From: Naumannella cuiyingiana | GTDB lineage: Bacteria > Actinomycetota > Actinomycetes > Propionibacteriales > Propionibacteriaceae | Direction: 5' to 3' | Length of the DNA stretch: 64,000 bases | Assembly: GCF_013408305.1 (NCBI RefSeq) | Contig: NZ_JACBZS010000001.1 | Location: 2,728,001 to 2,792,000 of the forward strand | Translations under genes and position numbers: made by a program | In this document: one piece after another, positions 34,082-42,688 of the stretch | Numbering within the stretch: position 1 is the stretch's first letter | Layout: each line of letters begins with the position of its first letter | The notes under the pieces: model-generated | What the model saw: only the letters and a program-made list of their open reading frames with translations | Told to the model about the DNA's origin: nothing | Database searches by the model: none

Positions 34082-35212
34082 TCAGAGTTCGCCGCGAAAG
34101 GCGCGGACCTGGAGGGAGTTAAAGAGGCCCTCTCCGGCTTCGATTGCCGCGAGCACCGTGGCGCGCTGGGCGTTGATCCGGTCGACGCGCTCGGCATAGT
34201 CCGTCTGGAGTTTCAATGGGGGAATCGGTAGCGTGACCGAACGCACGTCGTCGAAGTTGAGCCCAGCCTTCGTTGCGCCCCGGTCCTTGCCAAGGATCTC
34301 ACGTTGACCTGCTGGCGACGACAGGAAGTCGGCGAGATAGCGAGGCGCAACAGACGGCGCCCGGAGAATTGCCAGGTGCTGGTTGATGAAAGCTCGACCG
34401 AGCCCATCTGGAACGACGGCCGTCCTGCCCAGGTCGGCGGTGATGCTTAAGAGCACGTCGCCCGGCTGAACCGCGGTCCGGCGGGCCTCTGCCGTTTCGG
34501 GCGCGGAAACGAAGGCCATGTCGCGTTGGTCAAGGTACCCACTCCTGACGTTCTGAATCCGGATGAACTTGTCGCCGTCGGCCGCGTAGAACTTGGCCCA
34601 TCCCCGGGAGCCGCTTGTAAGGAATAGGAGCCGATCGCCAAGCTTCTCGGTCGGCCATGCCCGTTCACCGAACATGTCGTGGAAGATCGACCGGGCGAGG
34701 GAATCGACGTGGTCGAGGACCTGACGGCTCTTAGCACGGAGGGCGTCGGCGTGGTCGAGGATCGCGGCGATGCGGCGCTGCTCGGCGAGGGGTGGGAGGG
34801 TGATCGGAAAGGTCGCCAACACTGTCGGGCTGAGGCGAGGCAGGTTCGCGCCAGATGTTCTGGATGCGGCGAAGTCGACCATGCTCGGCTGCGCGAGGTA
34901 ATGGGCGAGGTAGTTCCGGTCGAGATCCGGGCCTGGGCGGATCGGAAGAATGTCGGTGCTGCACACTCCGGCGAATCCGGGGCGACTGATCTTGCCTAGA
35001 TTCGGACGCAACTTTCCGAAGAGGACGTGGTCTTCCGTGAACGCGAACTTAGTGCTTGCGAGTTCTGATCTGCCGACGGTGTCGCGGCCGGTGATACGAC
35101 CGCCGCGTTCGATGTGCTCGAGGCCGAGATAGAGCGTCTCCGGTGGGATCGTCCCAGGATCCACTCCTTTGCGGTCGATCGTGGCGACCGAGCCAAGCTC
35201 GACCGTCTTCAC
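34082..35212 (-). CDS. hsdS: Type I restriction-modification specificity subunit
   Basis: The DNA-recognition subunit, 376 residues, with two target recognition domains each followed by a conserved helix. Domain 1 starts VELGSVATIDRKGVDP and contains HVLFGKLRPNLGKIS; the central helix is LPPLAEQRRIAAILDHADAL. Domain 2 starts WPTEKLGDRLLFLTSGSRGW and contains IRIQNVRSGYLDQRDMAFVS and VLLSITADLGRTAVVPDGLG; the distal helix ends SLQVRAFRGEL. Both halves are complete, so the subunit should define one bipartite target. The ATG overlaps the hsdM stop (ATGA). The C-terminal tail resembles that of the hsdS remnant 1 kb downstream, as expected for duplicated specificity genes. Confidence 0.93.
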   Translation of the reverse strand: MKTVELGSVATIDRKGVDPGTIPPETLYLGLEHIERGGRITGRDTVGRSELASTKFAFTEDHVLFGKLRPNLGKISRPGFAGVCSTDILPIRPGPDLDRNYLAHYLAQPSMVDFAASRTSGANLPRLSPTVLATFPITLPPLAEQRRIAAILDHADALRAKSRQVLDHVDSLARSIFHDMFGERAWPTEKLGDRLLFLTSGSRGWAKFYAADGDKFIRIQNVRSGYLDQRDMAFVSAPETAEARRTAVQPGDVLLSITADLGRTAVVPDGLGRAFINQHLAILRAPSVAPRYLADFLSSPAGQREILGKDRGATKAGLNFDDVRSVTLPIPPLKLQTDYAERVDRINAQRATVLAAIEAGEGLFNSLQVRAFRGEL

Positions 35213-36675
35213 GACAGCATCGCCTTCAGCTCGGCGAGGCCCTTGGCGATCTCGTCCTCAAGCGTCTCGATGTCGCTGATGATCTCCAGCGGCGCGCGGT
35301 GCTCGATCTCGTCGTACTCGATCTCCTTGTAGCGGTTCAACGACAGGTCGTAGCTCTGGGCGACGATGTCGGCCTTGGGGACCAGGAAGGACTGTTCGGT
35401 GCGGGCGCGCTCCCGCTCGGCGGAGTCGGGTTTCGCCAGGTTCAACCAACGACTGAGGACGTCGGGAAGATCGTTGGCCTCGACCGGGTTGCGCTTGTCG
35501 TCCAAGGAGAAGCCGTCGGCGCGGACGTCGTAGAACCAGACGTCATCGGTGCCGCCGGAGTTGGTCTTGGTGAAGAACAGGATCGCGGTGGAGACACCGG
35601 CGTACGGGCGGAAGACACCGGACGGCAGCTTGACGACCGCGTCGAGCTTCTGGTCCTCGACCAGGATCCGGCGCAATTCCTTGTGGGCCTTCGAGGAGCC
35701 GAACAGCACGCCGTCGGGCACGATGACAGCGGCCCGACCGCCGGGCTTGAGCAGCTTGAGGAAGAGCGCAAGGAAGAGCAACTCGGTCTTCTTGGTCTTG
35801 ACGATGCGCTGCAGGTCCTTGGCGGTGGACTCGTAGTCGAGCGAACCCGCGAACGGCGGGTTGGCCAGGATCAGCGTGTACTTGTCGGCATCACCGGCCG
35901 CGCCTTCGGAGAGTGAGTCGCGATAGCGGATGTCGGGAGACTCGATCCCGTGTAGCAGCATGTTCATGCTGCCGATGCGGAGCATCGTGGAGTCGAAGTC
36001 GTAGCCGTGGAACATCGAGGCGTGGAAGTGCTCGCGCTGCGCCGAGTCGAGGAGCGCGTCTGCGTGGGTGGCGCGGACGTACTCGCTCGCCGCCACCAAG
36101 AAGCCGGCAGTACCGCACGCCGGGTCGCAGATCTCGTCCGACGGCTTCGGCGCGGTCATCCGCACCATTAGCTCGATGATGTGGCGGGGCGTGCGGAACT
36201 GGCCGTTGACGCCGGCCGCGGCGATCTTGGAGAGCAGGTACTCATACAGATCGCCGTTGGTGTCGCGGTCGGCCATCGGGATCTCGTCGAGCATGTCGAC
36301 AACCTTCGACAGCAGCGCCGAGGTCGGGATCGTGAACCGCGCATCCCTCATGTGCTCGCTGTAAGTGGTGCCGTCACCCATGCCCCGCAGGAACGGGAAG
36401 ACCTCGTCTGCGACGGTCCGGTGCATCACCTCGGCCGAGGCGTTCTTGAACTCACTCCACCGCAGGTGCGACTGGCCCGGAAGGAACAACGGATTCACGA
36501 CGCCGGTCTTGGTGATGAGAGCCTTCTTCTCCGCCAGCGTCTGGAGGTCGTCGAGGCGGCGGATGAACAGCAGGTAGGTGATCTGCTCGATGACCTCGAG
36601 CGGGTTGCTGATGCCGCCGGACCAGAAGGCGTCCCAGACGCGGTCGATCTTGCTCTTCAGCTCACCCGTGATCAC
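35209..36675 (-). CDS. hsdM: Type I restriction-modification methyltransferase subunit
   Basis: The N6-adenine methyltransferase subunit, 488 residues from GTG 36675. The N-terminal HsdM_N helical domain (ELKSKIDRVWDAFWSGG, then NPLEVIEQITYLLFIRRLDD) is followed by the SAM motif DPACGTAGFLVAA at 184-196 and the catalytic NPPF at 272-275. AVIVPDGVLFGSSKAHKELR and VKLPSGVFRPYAGVSTAILF are typical family blocks. An in-frame start further upstream would run into the glnA1 side; GTG fits homologues that begin MITGELKSKID. A TAGAGT -10 box only 7 bases before the GTG suggests a leaderless mRNA. It is the first gene of the island operon. Confidence 0.95.
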   Translation of the reverse strand: MITGELKSKIDRVWDAFWSGGISNPLEVIEQITYLLFIRRLDDLQTLAEKKALITKTGVVNPLFLPGQSHLRWSEFKNASAEVMHRTVADEVFPFLRGMGDGTTYSEHMRDARFTIPTSALLSKVVDMLDEIPMADRDTNGDLYEYLLSKIAAAGVNGQFRTPRHIIELMVRMTAPKPSDEICDPACGTAGFLVAASEYVRATHADALLDSAQREHFHASMFHGYDFDSTMLRIGSMNMLLHGIESPDIRYRDSLSEGAAGDADKYTLILANPPFAGSLDYESTAKDLQRIVKTKKTELLFLALFLKLLKPGGRAAVIVPDGVLFGSSKAHKELRRILVEDQKLDAVVKLPSGVFRPYAGVSTAILFFTKTNSGGTDDVWFYDVRADGFSLDDKRNPVEANDLPDVLSRWLNLAKPDSAERERARTEQSFLVPKADIVAQSYDLSLNRYKEIEYDEIEHRAPLEIISDIETLEDEIAKGLAELKAMLS

Positions 36676-36682
36676 AGGCGCA

Positions 36683-36711
36683 ACTCTAGTGCGGTGTGTG
36701 GCCTCGATCCA
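36683..36711 (-). promoter_or_regulatory. Putative promoter of the hsdM operon
   Basis: On the minus strand TGGATC (36711-36706) and TAGAGT (36688-36683) are spaced 17 bases apart, and the -10 ends 7 bases before the hsdM GTG, which would make the transcript leaderless. The -35 match is weak. Confidence 0.4.
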
Positions 36712-36719
36712 CGAAACTG

Positions 36720-36762
36720 AAAGGGCCTCCGATCCTGCAAACATGCAGGTCAGAGGCCCTTT
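36720..36762 (-). terminator. Hairpin terminator of glnA1
   Basis: AAAGGGCCTC (36720-36729) pairs perfectly with GAGGCCCTTT (36753-36762), and a second perfect stem CCTGCA/TGCAGG sits inside the loop. It lies 18 bases after the glnA1 stop and before the start of hsdM, so it ends the glnA1 transcript and insulates the island operon. Confidence 0.8.
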
Positions 36763-36779
36763 CGAGATGACGACGTCTG

Positions 36780-38201
36780 TCAGATGTCGTAGTAGAGCTC
36801 GAACTCGTACGGGTGCGGCCGCAGGCGGGCGCCGTCGACCTCCTCGCGCTTGAGGTCGATCCACGACTCGATCAGATCCGGGGTGAACACGTCACCGGCG
36901 GTCAGGAAGTCGTGATCTGCCTCGAGGGAGTCGAGCACTGCGGGCAGCGACGCCGGGACCTCGGGCACCGCGATGCCCTCCTCGGCCTCCAGCTCGTACA
37001 GGTCGCGATCGGCGGGCTCGCCCGGGTCGATCTTGTTCTGGATCCCGTCGATGCCGGCGAGCAGCATCGCCGAGAACGCCAGGTACGGGTTCGCCGACGG
37101 GTCCGGGCAGCGGAACTCGATGCGCTTGGCCTTCGGGTTCGGGCCGGTCAGCGGGATCCGGATGCAGGCGGAGCGGTTGCGCTGGGAGTACGCCAACTTC
37201 ACCGGCGCCTCGAACCCCGGCACCAGGCGGTGGTAGGAGTTCAGGCTCGGGTTGGTGAAGGCCAGCAGCGACGGGGCGTGCTTCAGCAGGCCGCCGATGT
37301 AGTAGCGCGCCGTCTCCGACAGGTTGGCGTACCCGGCCTCGTCGAAGAACAGCGGGTTCCCGTCGTTCCAGATCGACTGGTGGCAGTGCATACCGGAGCC
37401 GTTGTCGCCGAAGATCGGCTTCGGCATGAAGGTCGCGGTCTTGCCGTTCGCCCACGCGGTGTTCTTCACCAGGTACTTGAACTTCATCACGTTGTCGGCG
37501 CTGGTCAGCAGCTCGTCGAACCGGAAGTTGATCTCAGCCTGGCCGGCGGTGCCGACCTCGTGGTGCGCCCGCTCGACGACCAGCCCGGCATCCTCCATGT
37601 GCTTGACCATCTCGTCGCGCAGATCGCCGAAATGATCATAGGGCGCGACGGGGAAGTAGCCGCCCTTGTAGCGCACCTTGTAGCCGCGGTTGCCGCCCTC
37701 CTCCTGCGCCCCGGTGTTCCAGGCGCCGGCGATCGAGTCGATGAACGCGAAGCTCTTGTTCGGCGCCGTCTCGAAGCGCACGTCGTCGAAGACGTAGAAC
37801 TCGGCCTCCGGCGCGAAGAAGGCGGTGTCGCCGATCCCCGTGGTCGCCAGGTAGCTCTGCGCCTTGCGCGCGATGTTGCGCGGGTCCCGGCTGTAGGGCT
37901 CCTTGGTGATCGGATCGTGCACGAAGAAGTTCACCACCAGCGTCTTCGCGGCACGGAACGGATCGAGGTAGGCGGTCGTCGGGTCCGGCAGCAGGGCCAT
38001 GTCCGACTCGTGGATCTTCTGGAAGCCGCGCACCGACGACCCGTCGAAGGCCAGCCCCTCCTCGAACACCTCCGGGCCGAACGAACCAGCCGGCACCGTG
38101 AAGTGCTGCATCACGCCCGGCAGGTCGCAGAAGCGCACATCGATGACCTCGACCCCCTCGTCCTTGACGTAGGCCAGCAGGTCTTCCGCACTTGTGAACA
38201 T
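36780..38201 (-). CDS. glnA1: Type I glutamine synthetase
   Basis: The main assimilatory glutamine synthetase, 473 residues, dodecameric and cytoplasmic. ATG 38201 follows the ribosome site GGAGGGCAA. Landmarks: [19 protein letters not shown], the metal-ligand block [60 protein letters not shown] and [21 protein letters not shown]. The adenylylation tyrosine is preserved in [17 protein letters not shown], so it is a substrate for the GlnE in this window. Length and sequence fit the beta subdivision (M. tuberculosis GlnA1, 478 aa). A three-half-site GlnR operator lies upstream. The gene has its own hairpin terminator. Confidence 0.97.
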   Translation of the reverse strand: MFTSAEDLLAYVKDEGVEVIDVRFCDLPGVMQHFTVPAGSFGPEVFEEGLAFDGSSVRGFQKIHESDMALLPDPTTAYLDPFRAAKTLVVNFFVHDPITKEPYSRDPRNIARKAQSYLATTGIGDTAFFAPEAEFYVFDDVRFETAPNKSFAFIDSIAGAWNTGAQEEGGNRGYKVRYKGGYFPVAPYDHFGDLRDEMVKHMEDAGLVVERAHHEVGTAGQAEINFRFDELLTSADNVMKFKYLVKNTAWANGKTATFMPKPIFGDNGSGMHCHQSIWNDGNPLFFDEAGYANLSETARYYIGGLLKHAPSLLAFTNPSLNSYHRLVPGFEAPVKLAYSQRNRSACIRIPLTGPNPKAKRIEFRCPDPSANPYLAFSAMLLAGIDGIQNKIDPGEPADRDLYELEAEEGIAVPEVPASLPAVLDSLEADHDFLTAGDVFTPDLIESWIDLKREEVDGARLRPHPYEFELYYDI

Positions 38202-38277
38202 TTGCCCTCCGCAGCAGTGGTACGCCATCGTGGCGCAGACAGTGCCGCCAACGCTAGGCAGAGGCGATTTCCCGGGC

Positions 38278-38304
38278 GTTGCACAGATGTTTCAGCCGTG
38301 TTAC
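38278..38304 (-). promoter_or_regulatory. GlnR operator of glnA1: GTAAC-n6-GAAAC-n6-GCAAC
   Basis: Read on the minus strand, GTAAC (38304-38300), GAAAC (38293-38289) and GCAAC (38282-38278) are separated by exactly 6 bases each. This matches the a-b-a spacing of the actinobacterial GlnR box (GTnAC-n6-GAAAC repeats). It is about 77 bases upstream of the glnA1 ATG. Confidence 0.8.
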
Positions 38305-38317
38305 ACGCCCCGCGCCG

Positions 38318-39520
38318 TCAGTCAGGATCGTCGGGGCGGCCGCGTATCGCCAGCACCAGATGCTCGAACAGTCCGGCCAGTACGAAGATGACCGCGGCGC
38401 CCATGCAGGTCAGCACGAACACGGGCAGCGGCGAGCGCCCCGGATCGAGGAAGACATACGGGATCTCGGTGCCGAAGGCGTACCACGATCCCCACAGCAC
38501 GGCGACATAGGCGAGCGGGAAGATCATCATCGCCAGCGCCTGGCGCAGCGTCATGGGCTGCAGCGGCGATCGGCGCGAGATCAGCGCCGCGATCAGGACA
38601 ACGGGCACGATGAGATGCATCGACAGGTTCGCCCACAGCGCCCCCTCGTCGGTACGCAGCCCCTGGAACGGCACGTAGAGCAACCAATAGGCAAGCGTCG
38701 CGACGATGATCCCGGCAAGCCCGGATCGCGCGATCACCGCCCAGCCGGGCGGCCGGAACGGCCTCGCGATCGCCGCGATCGTCACCAGCACGGCGCTGAC
38801 CACCGAGAACAACAGCAGCAGCGGGGTGCGGTTGTCGGCCTGGAAACCCTGCAGCCAGACACCGGCGAGCGCCGCGGTCGGCACCCAGATGTTGATCTTG
38901 TAACGTGGAGTGAAATAGCTCATCGCCGAGTCGGCGAAGACCGTCCAGATCAACAGCGATCCCAGCACGGGAACGATGACGGCCCAGAACCGCTGCGGAT
39001 ACTCAGGATTCAGCCGGCTCGCCTCGAAGCACATGAAGAACGTGTAGACGATACCGAGCGCGTACAGCCCGAGGAACGGCAGCAGCGCGGCGATGTAGCG
39101 CGAGATCCAGCGGTCGCCCTTCTCCTGCACGATGGTGTAGAGGTTCGTGATCGGATTCCGGGCCCGGGACCCGATCAGGCCGCGCTGCCACAGCGAGTCC
39201 ACCCCGCCGATCGTCACCAGTCGCTCCTCGATCAGCGCTGCCGAACGCGCCCGCCGCGAGGTCCCGGCGACCATGATCATCTGGTAGAACATCAAGAACG
39301 CCACCGGCCACGGCAGGTAGGCGATCAGCAGCGGCGTGAACTCCTGCTGATAGACCGCGAAGATGGACACCGGCAGATACGCGGTGATGATCCCGATCAG
39401 CGCCATCGACGCCTGCGAGGAGTTCTGAATGCCCGCGTCCTCGGTCTGCAACAGGGCCGACAGCGCCGACGCGCGCGCATCCAGCTCGCGGTCGGACTCG
39501 TCTTTGCCGTGTTCGGTCAT
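38318..39520 (-). CDS. Multi-pass membrane protein with Pr6Pr-like C-terminal half
   Basis: A 400-residue integral membrane protein with about eleven hydrophobic segments. The N-terminal half (residues 1-200) has segments such as ASMALIGIITAYLPVSIFAV and AYLPWPVAFLMFYQMIMVAG and no family I can name. The C-terminal half, from about GLAGIIVATLAYWLLYVPFQ, reads like a Pr6Pr-type protein: LSMHLIVPVVLIAALISRR, PMTLRQALAMMIFPLAYVAV and IPYVFLDPGRSPL. It may be a fusion of two membrane modules. Function unknown. ATG 39520 has the ribosome site GGAGGGGCG. It is divergent from the RDD gene and sits between it and glnA1, which are adjacent in mycobacteria. Confidence 0.65.
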   Translation of the reverse strand: MTEHGKDESDRELDARASALSALLQTEDAGIQNSSQASMALIGIITAYLPVSIFAVYQQEFTPLLIAYLPWPVAFLMFYQMIMVAGTSRRARSAALIEERLVTIGGVDSLWQRGLIGSRARNPITNLYTIVQEKGDRWISRYIAALLPFLGLYALGIVYTFFMCFEASRLNPEYPQRFWAVIVPVLGSLLIWTVFADSAMSYFTPRYKINIWVPTAALAGVWLQGFQADNRTPLLLLFSVVSAVLVTIAAIARPFRPPGWAVIARSGLAGIIVATLAYWLLYVPFQGLRTDEGALWANLSMHLIVPVVLIAALISRRSPLQPMTLRQALAMMIFPLAYVAVLWGSWYAFGTEIPYVFLDPGRSPLPVFVLTCMGAAVIFVLAGLFEHLVLAIRGRPDDPD

Positions 39521-39586
39521 CGCCCCTCCGTGGGCATCCGACCACAAGCCGGGGTCGCCCGGGCCGCGATGGGTAGGGTGATCGTG

Positions 39587-40018
39587 ATGAACACGCAGGC
39601 GACCGACAGGGGTGGGCACTGGCCCGGGGCCGAGCTCGGCCTGCCGGCCGAGGGCCCGGGTGCTCTTGCCACCTGGTGGCAGCGGATCGCCGCGCTGATC
39701 GTCGACTGGGCGGCCTGCACCCTGCTCGCCTTCGGCATCCTCGGGCCGGTGGTGATCAACGGCTACGGCTGGCAGCGGTTCGCGGTGCTCGGCCTGTTCT
39801 TCGTGGAGAGCGCCGTGCTGAGTCTCCTGCTCGGCGGCAGCTTCGGCCAGTTGCTGGCCCGGATCGCCGTGGTGCGGCTCGATCGGCGACCGCTCGGCTG
39901 GCGGGCATTCCTGCGCGCGGCGCTGGTCAGCCTGGGTCTGCCGGCCCTGATCATCGGCCCCAACCGCCGCGGGTTGCAGGACCTCGCCTGCGACACGGTG
40001 GTCGTCCGCCGCCGGTGA
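39587..40018 (+). CDS. RDD-family membrane protein
   Basis: A 143-residue membrane protein with an RDD domain: WWQRIAALIVDWAACTLLAF carries the Arg and first Asp, FVESAVLSLLLGGSFGQLLA follows, and the last segment has PLGWRAFLRAALVSLGLPAL then NRRGLQDLACDTVVV with the third conserved position. Three hydrophobic segments fit the family. The role is unknown, but a gene of this type sits beside glnA1 in mycobacteria as well, so the pairing is old. Here it reads away from glnA1. DUF2797 follows three bases after its stop, so the two are cotranscribed. Confidence 0.85.
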   Translation: MNTQATDRGGHWPGAELGLPAEGPGALATWWQRIAALIVDWAACTLLAFGILGPVVINGYGWQRFAVLGLFFVESAVLSLLLGGSFGQLLARIAVVRLDRRPLGWRAFLRAALVSLGLPALIIGPNRRGLQDLACDTVVVRRR

Positions 40019-40020
40019 GC

Positions 40021-40917
40021 ATGGTCCCGCCGCCGGGGGAGTGGCTCGTGCACGGGGTACGCCTGCGCGAGCGCCCGGTCCTCGCACTGGCCGATGCCGC
40101 CGGGAAGCAACACGAGTTCGCGCTGCCGGGCGCGCGGTTGGCGTACCGGATGCTGGACGAGGTGCGCTGGTGCCTCGGCCGCCGCGACGCCGCGGGCACC
40201 GACCTGCCCTGCCCGGACCGCGCGCCCGCCGTCCGCGGCAATCGCTGCGAGCGCTGCGAGGCCGCCGACCCGTTCCGCTGGCTGCACATCGTGCACCGCA
40301 GCGCGTTCGTCGACCCGGTGCTGCGCGAGCAGGTGATGCGCCCGCACTGGCTCTATGTCGCGAGCTTCGGTCCGGGGCTGCACAAGGTCGGCACGGCCGT
40401 GGACGAGCGCCGCTGGCGCCGGGTCGCGGAACAGGGCGCGCTGGTCGCGGGCTACGTGGCGCTGGTGGCCGACGGTCTGGAGGTACGCCGCCTGGAGGAC
40501 CTGGTCAGCGCCGAGACCGACCTCGGGCAGGTGGTACGCCCGAGCGCGAAGGCCGCCGCGCTCGCCGCCGGCGCCACCCCCGACCAGACCCGCGCCGCCC
40601 ACACAGAACGCATCGGCGCCGCCCGCGAGCTGCTCGCGTCGCGCGGCATCGAGGGGGTCGTCCACGAGTCGTGGCAACCCGATCCCGACCCGGCGGGACT
40701 GCTCGCCGACCGTGCACTGCACCCGTTCCCCGGCCGGGTCGACGGCGGTACGCAGGGATTCGGCGTCGACGCGGTCATCGGCTCGGCCGCGCTGGCGCGA
40801 CTCGACGGCGATGATCAACACACCTTCGTCGCCGACCTCACCACGCTCAAGGGCCGCCGGATCGGCCCCTTGGACGCCGCGACCGCGCCGCCCGCCGTGC
40901 AGGACGGCCTGTTCTGA
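40021..40917 (+). CDS. DUF2797 protein
   Basis: A 298-residue soluble protein. Near residues 65-80 it has a cysteine cluster, DLPCPDRAPAVRGNRCERCE, that could bind a metal, followed by RWLHIVHRSAFVDPVLREQV and the family block HWLYVASFGPGLHKVGTAVD, then RWRRVAEQGALVAGYVALVA. The block LHKVGTA with nearby conserved basic residues recalls GIY-YIG-like folds, but I do not see the full GIY-YIG signature, so activity is open. The ATG at 40021 follows the RDD stop directly. It is convergent with the ABC-F gene, with one base between them. Confidence 0.75.
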   Translation: MVPPPGEWLVHGVRLRERPVLALADAAGKQHEFALPGARLAYRMLDEVRWCLGRRDAAGTDLPCPDRAPAVRGNRCERCEAADPFRWLHIVHRSAFVDPVLREQVMRPHWLYVASFGPGLHKVGTAVDERRWRRVAEQGALVAGYVALVADGLEVRRLEDLVSAETDLGQVVRPSAKAAALAAGATPDQTRAAHTERIGAARELLASRGIEGVVHESWQPDPDPAGLLADRALHPFPGRVDGGTQGFGVDAVIGSAALARLDGDDQHTFVADLTTLKGRRIGPLDAATAPPAVQDGLF

Positions 40918-40918
40918 C

Positions 40919-42688
40919 CTACTCGGCCAGCTCCGCCGCGGCCAGCCAAGCATTCTCCAGCTCGTCGCGGCGCGCCTGAAGCTGATCAAGGTCGCCCTGC
41001 AGAGCGATCAGCTTCTCGTGATCGCTGGCCGCATCGGCCATCTGCTGGTGCAGCCGGGCGAGTTGATCATCGAGCTTGCCGAGCTGGCCCTCGATCCGCG
41101 CCAGATCTTTGCGGGCCTGGCGAAGCTGCTGCGACGACGCGGTGCCCCCTCCCGAGCCCGCGGCGGGGGCGGCCTCCGGCGGCTCGACCTCCCGCCGGCG
41201 CGCGAGGTACTCCTCGACCCCGCCGGGCAGCAGCACGCAGGACCCGTCGCCGAGCAGCGCGTACGTCACATCGCACACCCGCTCCAGGAAGAACCGGTCG
41301 TGGCTGACCACAACCATCGTCCCGGGCCAGGAATCGAGATGATCCTCGATCACGGTGAGGGTGTCGATGTCGAGATCATTGGTCGGCTCGTCGAGCAGCA
41401 ACACGTTCGGCTGGCCGAGCAGCAGCCGCAGCAGTTGCAACCGGCGCCGCTCGCCGCCGGACAGGTCGCCGATTCGGGTCACCAGCCGGTCGCCGGTGAA
41501 GCCGAAGTCCTCCAGCAGCGTCGACGCGCTCGTCTCCCGGCCGGTGGCCAGCGTGGTCCGCTCGGCCAGCCGGCGTACCGACTCCAGCACGCGATCGCCC
41601 GGATCGAGCTCGGCCACCGCCTGGCTGAGATGCGCCAGCCGCAGGGTCAGCCCGTGCTTGACGGTCCCGGAGTCCGGCGAGAGCTCCTTGGCCATCACCT
41701 TCAGCAGCGACGACTTGCCCGACCCGTTCACCCCGACCAGCCCGATCCGCGCGCCGGGCGGCAGCGACCAGGTCACGCCGTCCAGGAGGGTACGCCCGCC
41801 GAGCGCCAGCCCGACGGAGTGCAGGTCGATCACGTCCTTGCCGAGCCGGGCGCTGGCCAGTTGGGCCAGGGCCAGCTTGTCCCGCGGCTCGGGTACGTCG
41901 TCGATCAGTGCGTTGGCCGCGTCGATCCGGAACTTCGGCTTGGAGGTACGCGCGGGCGGCCCGCGGCGCAGCCACGCCAGCTCCTTGCGGACCAGGTTCT
42001 GCCGGCGCGCCTCCGAGGCGGCCGCCTGGCGCTGGCGCTCGGCGCGGGCGAGCACGTAGGCGGCGTACCCGCCGTCGTAGGGGTCCACCCGCGCGTCGTG
42101 CACCTCCCAGATCCGAGAACAGATCGCGTCGAGGAACCAGCGGTCGTGGCTGACCACGAGCATCGCCGTGCCGCGCCGCTGCAGGGAGTTCAGGTGAGCA
42201 GCGAGCCAGTCGACCGCCTCCACGTCCAGGTGGTTGGTCGGCTCGTCCAGCACCAACAGGTCGTGGTTGCCCAACATCAGCGCGACCAGCTCGGCGCGCC
42301 GGGCCTCGCCGCCGGACAGCGTGTCCAGTTCGGCGTCCAGATCGATGTCGCGCAGCAGCTCGCGCACCATCGGCCGCGCCACCGGGTCGGCCGCCCAGAC
42401 GTGATCGGGGCGGCCGCCGACGATCAGGTCGCGCACCGTCTGGCCGGGATGGTGATCCGCGCGCTGGTGCAGGTGGCCGATCGAGGGGCCGGCGCTGTGC
42501 CGGACCAGACCGGAGTCCGGCTCGATCTGTCCGGTCAGGATGCCGAGCAATGTCGACTTGCCGTCGCCGTTGCGGCCGACCACACCGACCACATCGCCCG
42601 TGGACAGGCCGATGGTGACGGAGTCGAGCAGGGTACGCGTGCCGTAGGTCTTGGAGACCCGCTCGGCACTCACCAGATGGGCAGTCAC
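40919..42688 (-). CDS. ABC-F ATPase
   Basis: A 589-residue cytoplasmic protein with two ABC domains and no membrane segments, the ABC-F layout. Domain 1: VVGRNGDGKSTLLGIL, LDTLSGGEARRAELVALML and LLVLDEPTNHLD. Domain 2: GLVGVNGSGKSSLLKVM, GDLSGGERRRLQLLRLLL and LLLDEPTNDLD. The interdomain linker is charged, and a coiled coil closes the C-terminus (KDLARIEGQLGKLDDQLARL). ABC-F proteins act on ribosomes; some give antibiotic resistance, others (EttA, Uup) tune translation. The C-terminal coiled coil is Uup-like, so a housekeeping role is more likely, but a resistance role cannot be excluded. GTG 42688 overlaps the frame-corrected stop of the AraC gene. Confidence 0.93.
   Translation of the reverse strand: MTAHLVSAERVSKTYGTRTLLDSVTIGLSTGDVVGVVGRNGDGKSTLLGILTGQIEPDSGLVRHSAGPSIGHLHQRADHHPGQTVRDLIVGGRPDHVWAADPVARPMVRELLRDIDLDAELDTLSGGEARRAELVALMLGNHDLLVLDEPTNHLDVEAVDWLAAHLNSLQRRGTAMLVVSHDRWFLDAICSRIWEVHDARVDPYDGGYAAYVLARAERQRQAAASEARRQNLVRKELAWLRRGPPARTSKPKFRIDAANALIDDVPEPRDKLALAQLASARLGKDVIDLHSVGLALGGRTLLDGVTWSLPPGARIGLVGVNGSGKSSLLKVMAKELSPDSGTVKHGLTLRLAHLSQAVAELDPGDRVLESVRRLAERTTLATGRETSASTLLEDFGFTGDRLVTRIGDLSGGERRRLQLLRLLLGQPNVLLLDEPTNDLDIDTLTVIEDHLDSWPGTMVVVSHDRFFLERVCDVTYALLGDGSCVLLPGGVEEYLARRREVEPPEAAPAAGSGGGTASSQQLRQARKDLARIEGQLGKLDDQLARLHQQMADAASDHEKLIALQGDLDQLQARRDELENAWLAAAELAE

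Noticed and set aside
33020-35212. Phase-variable hsdS shuffling by inversion
   Set aside because: The remnant is in the same orientation as hsdS, lacks a first recognition domain, and I see neither a recombinase nor clear inverted repeats.
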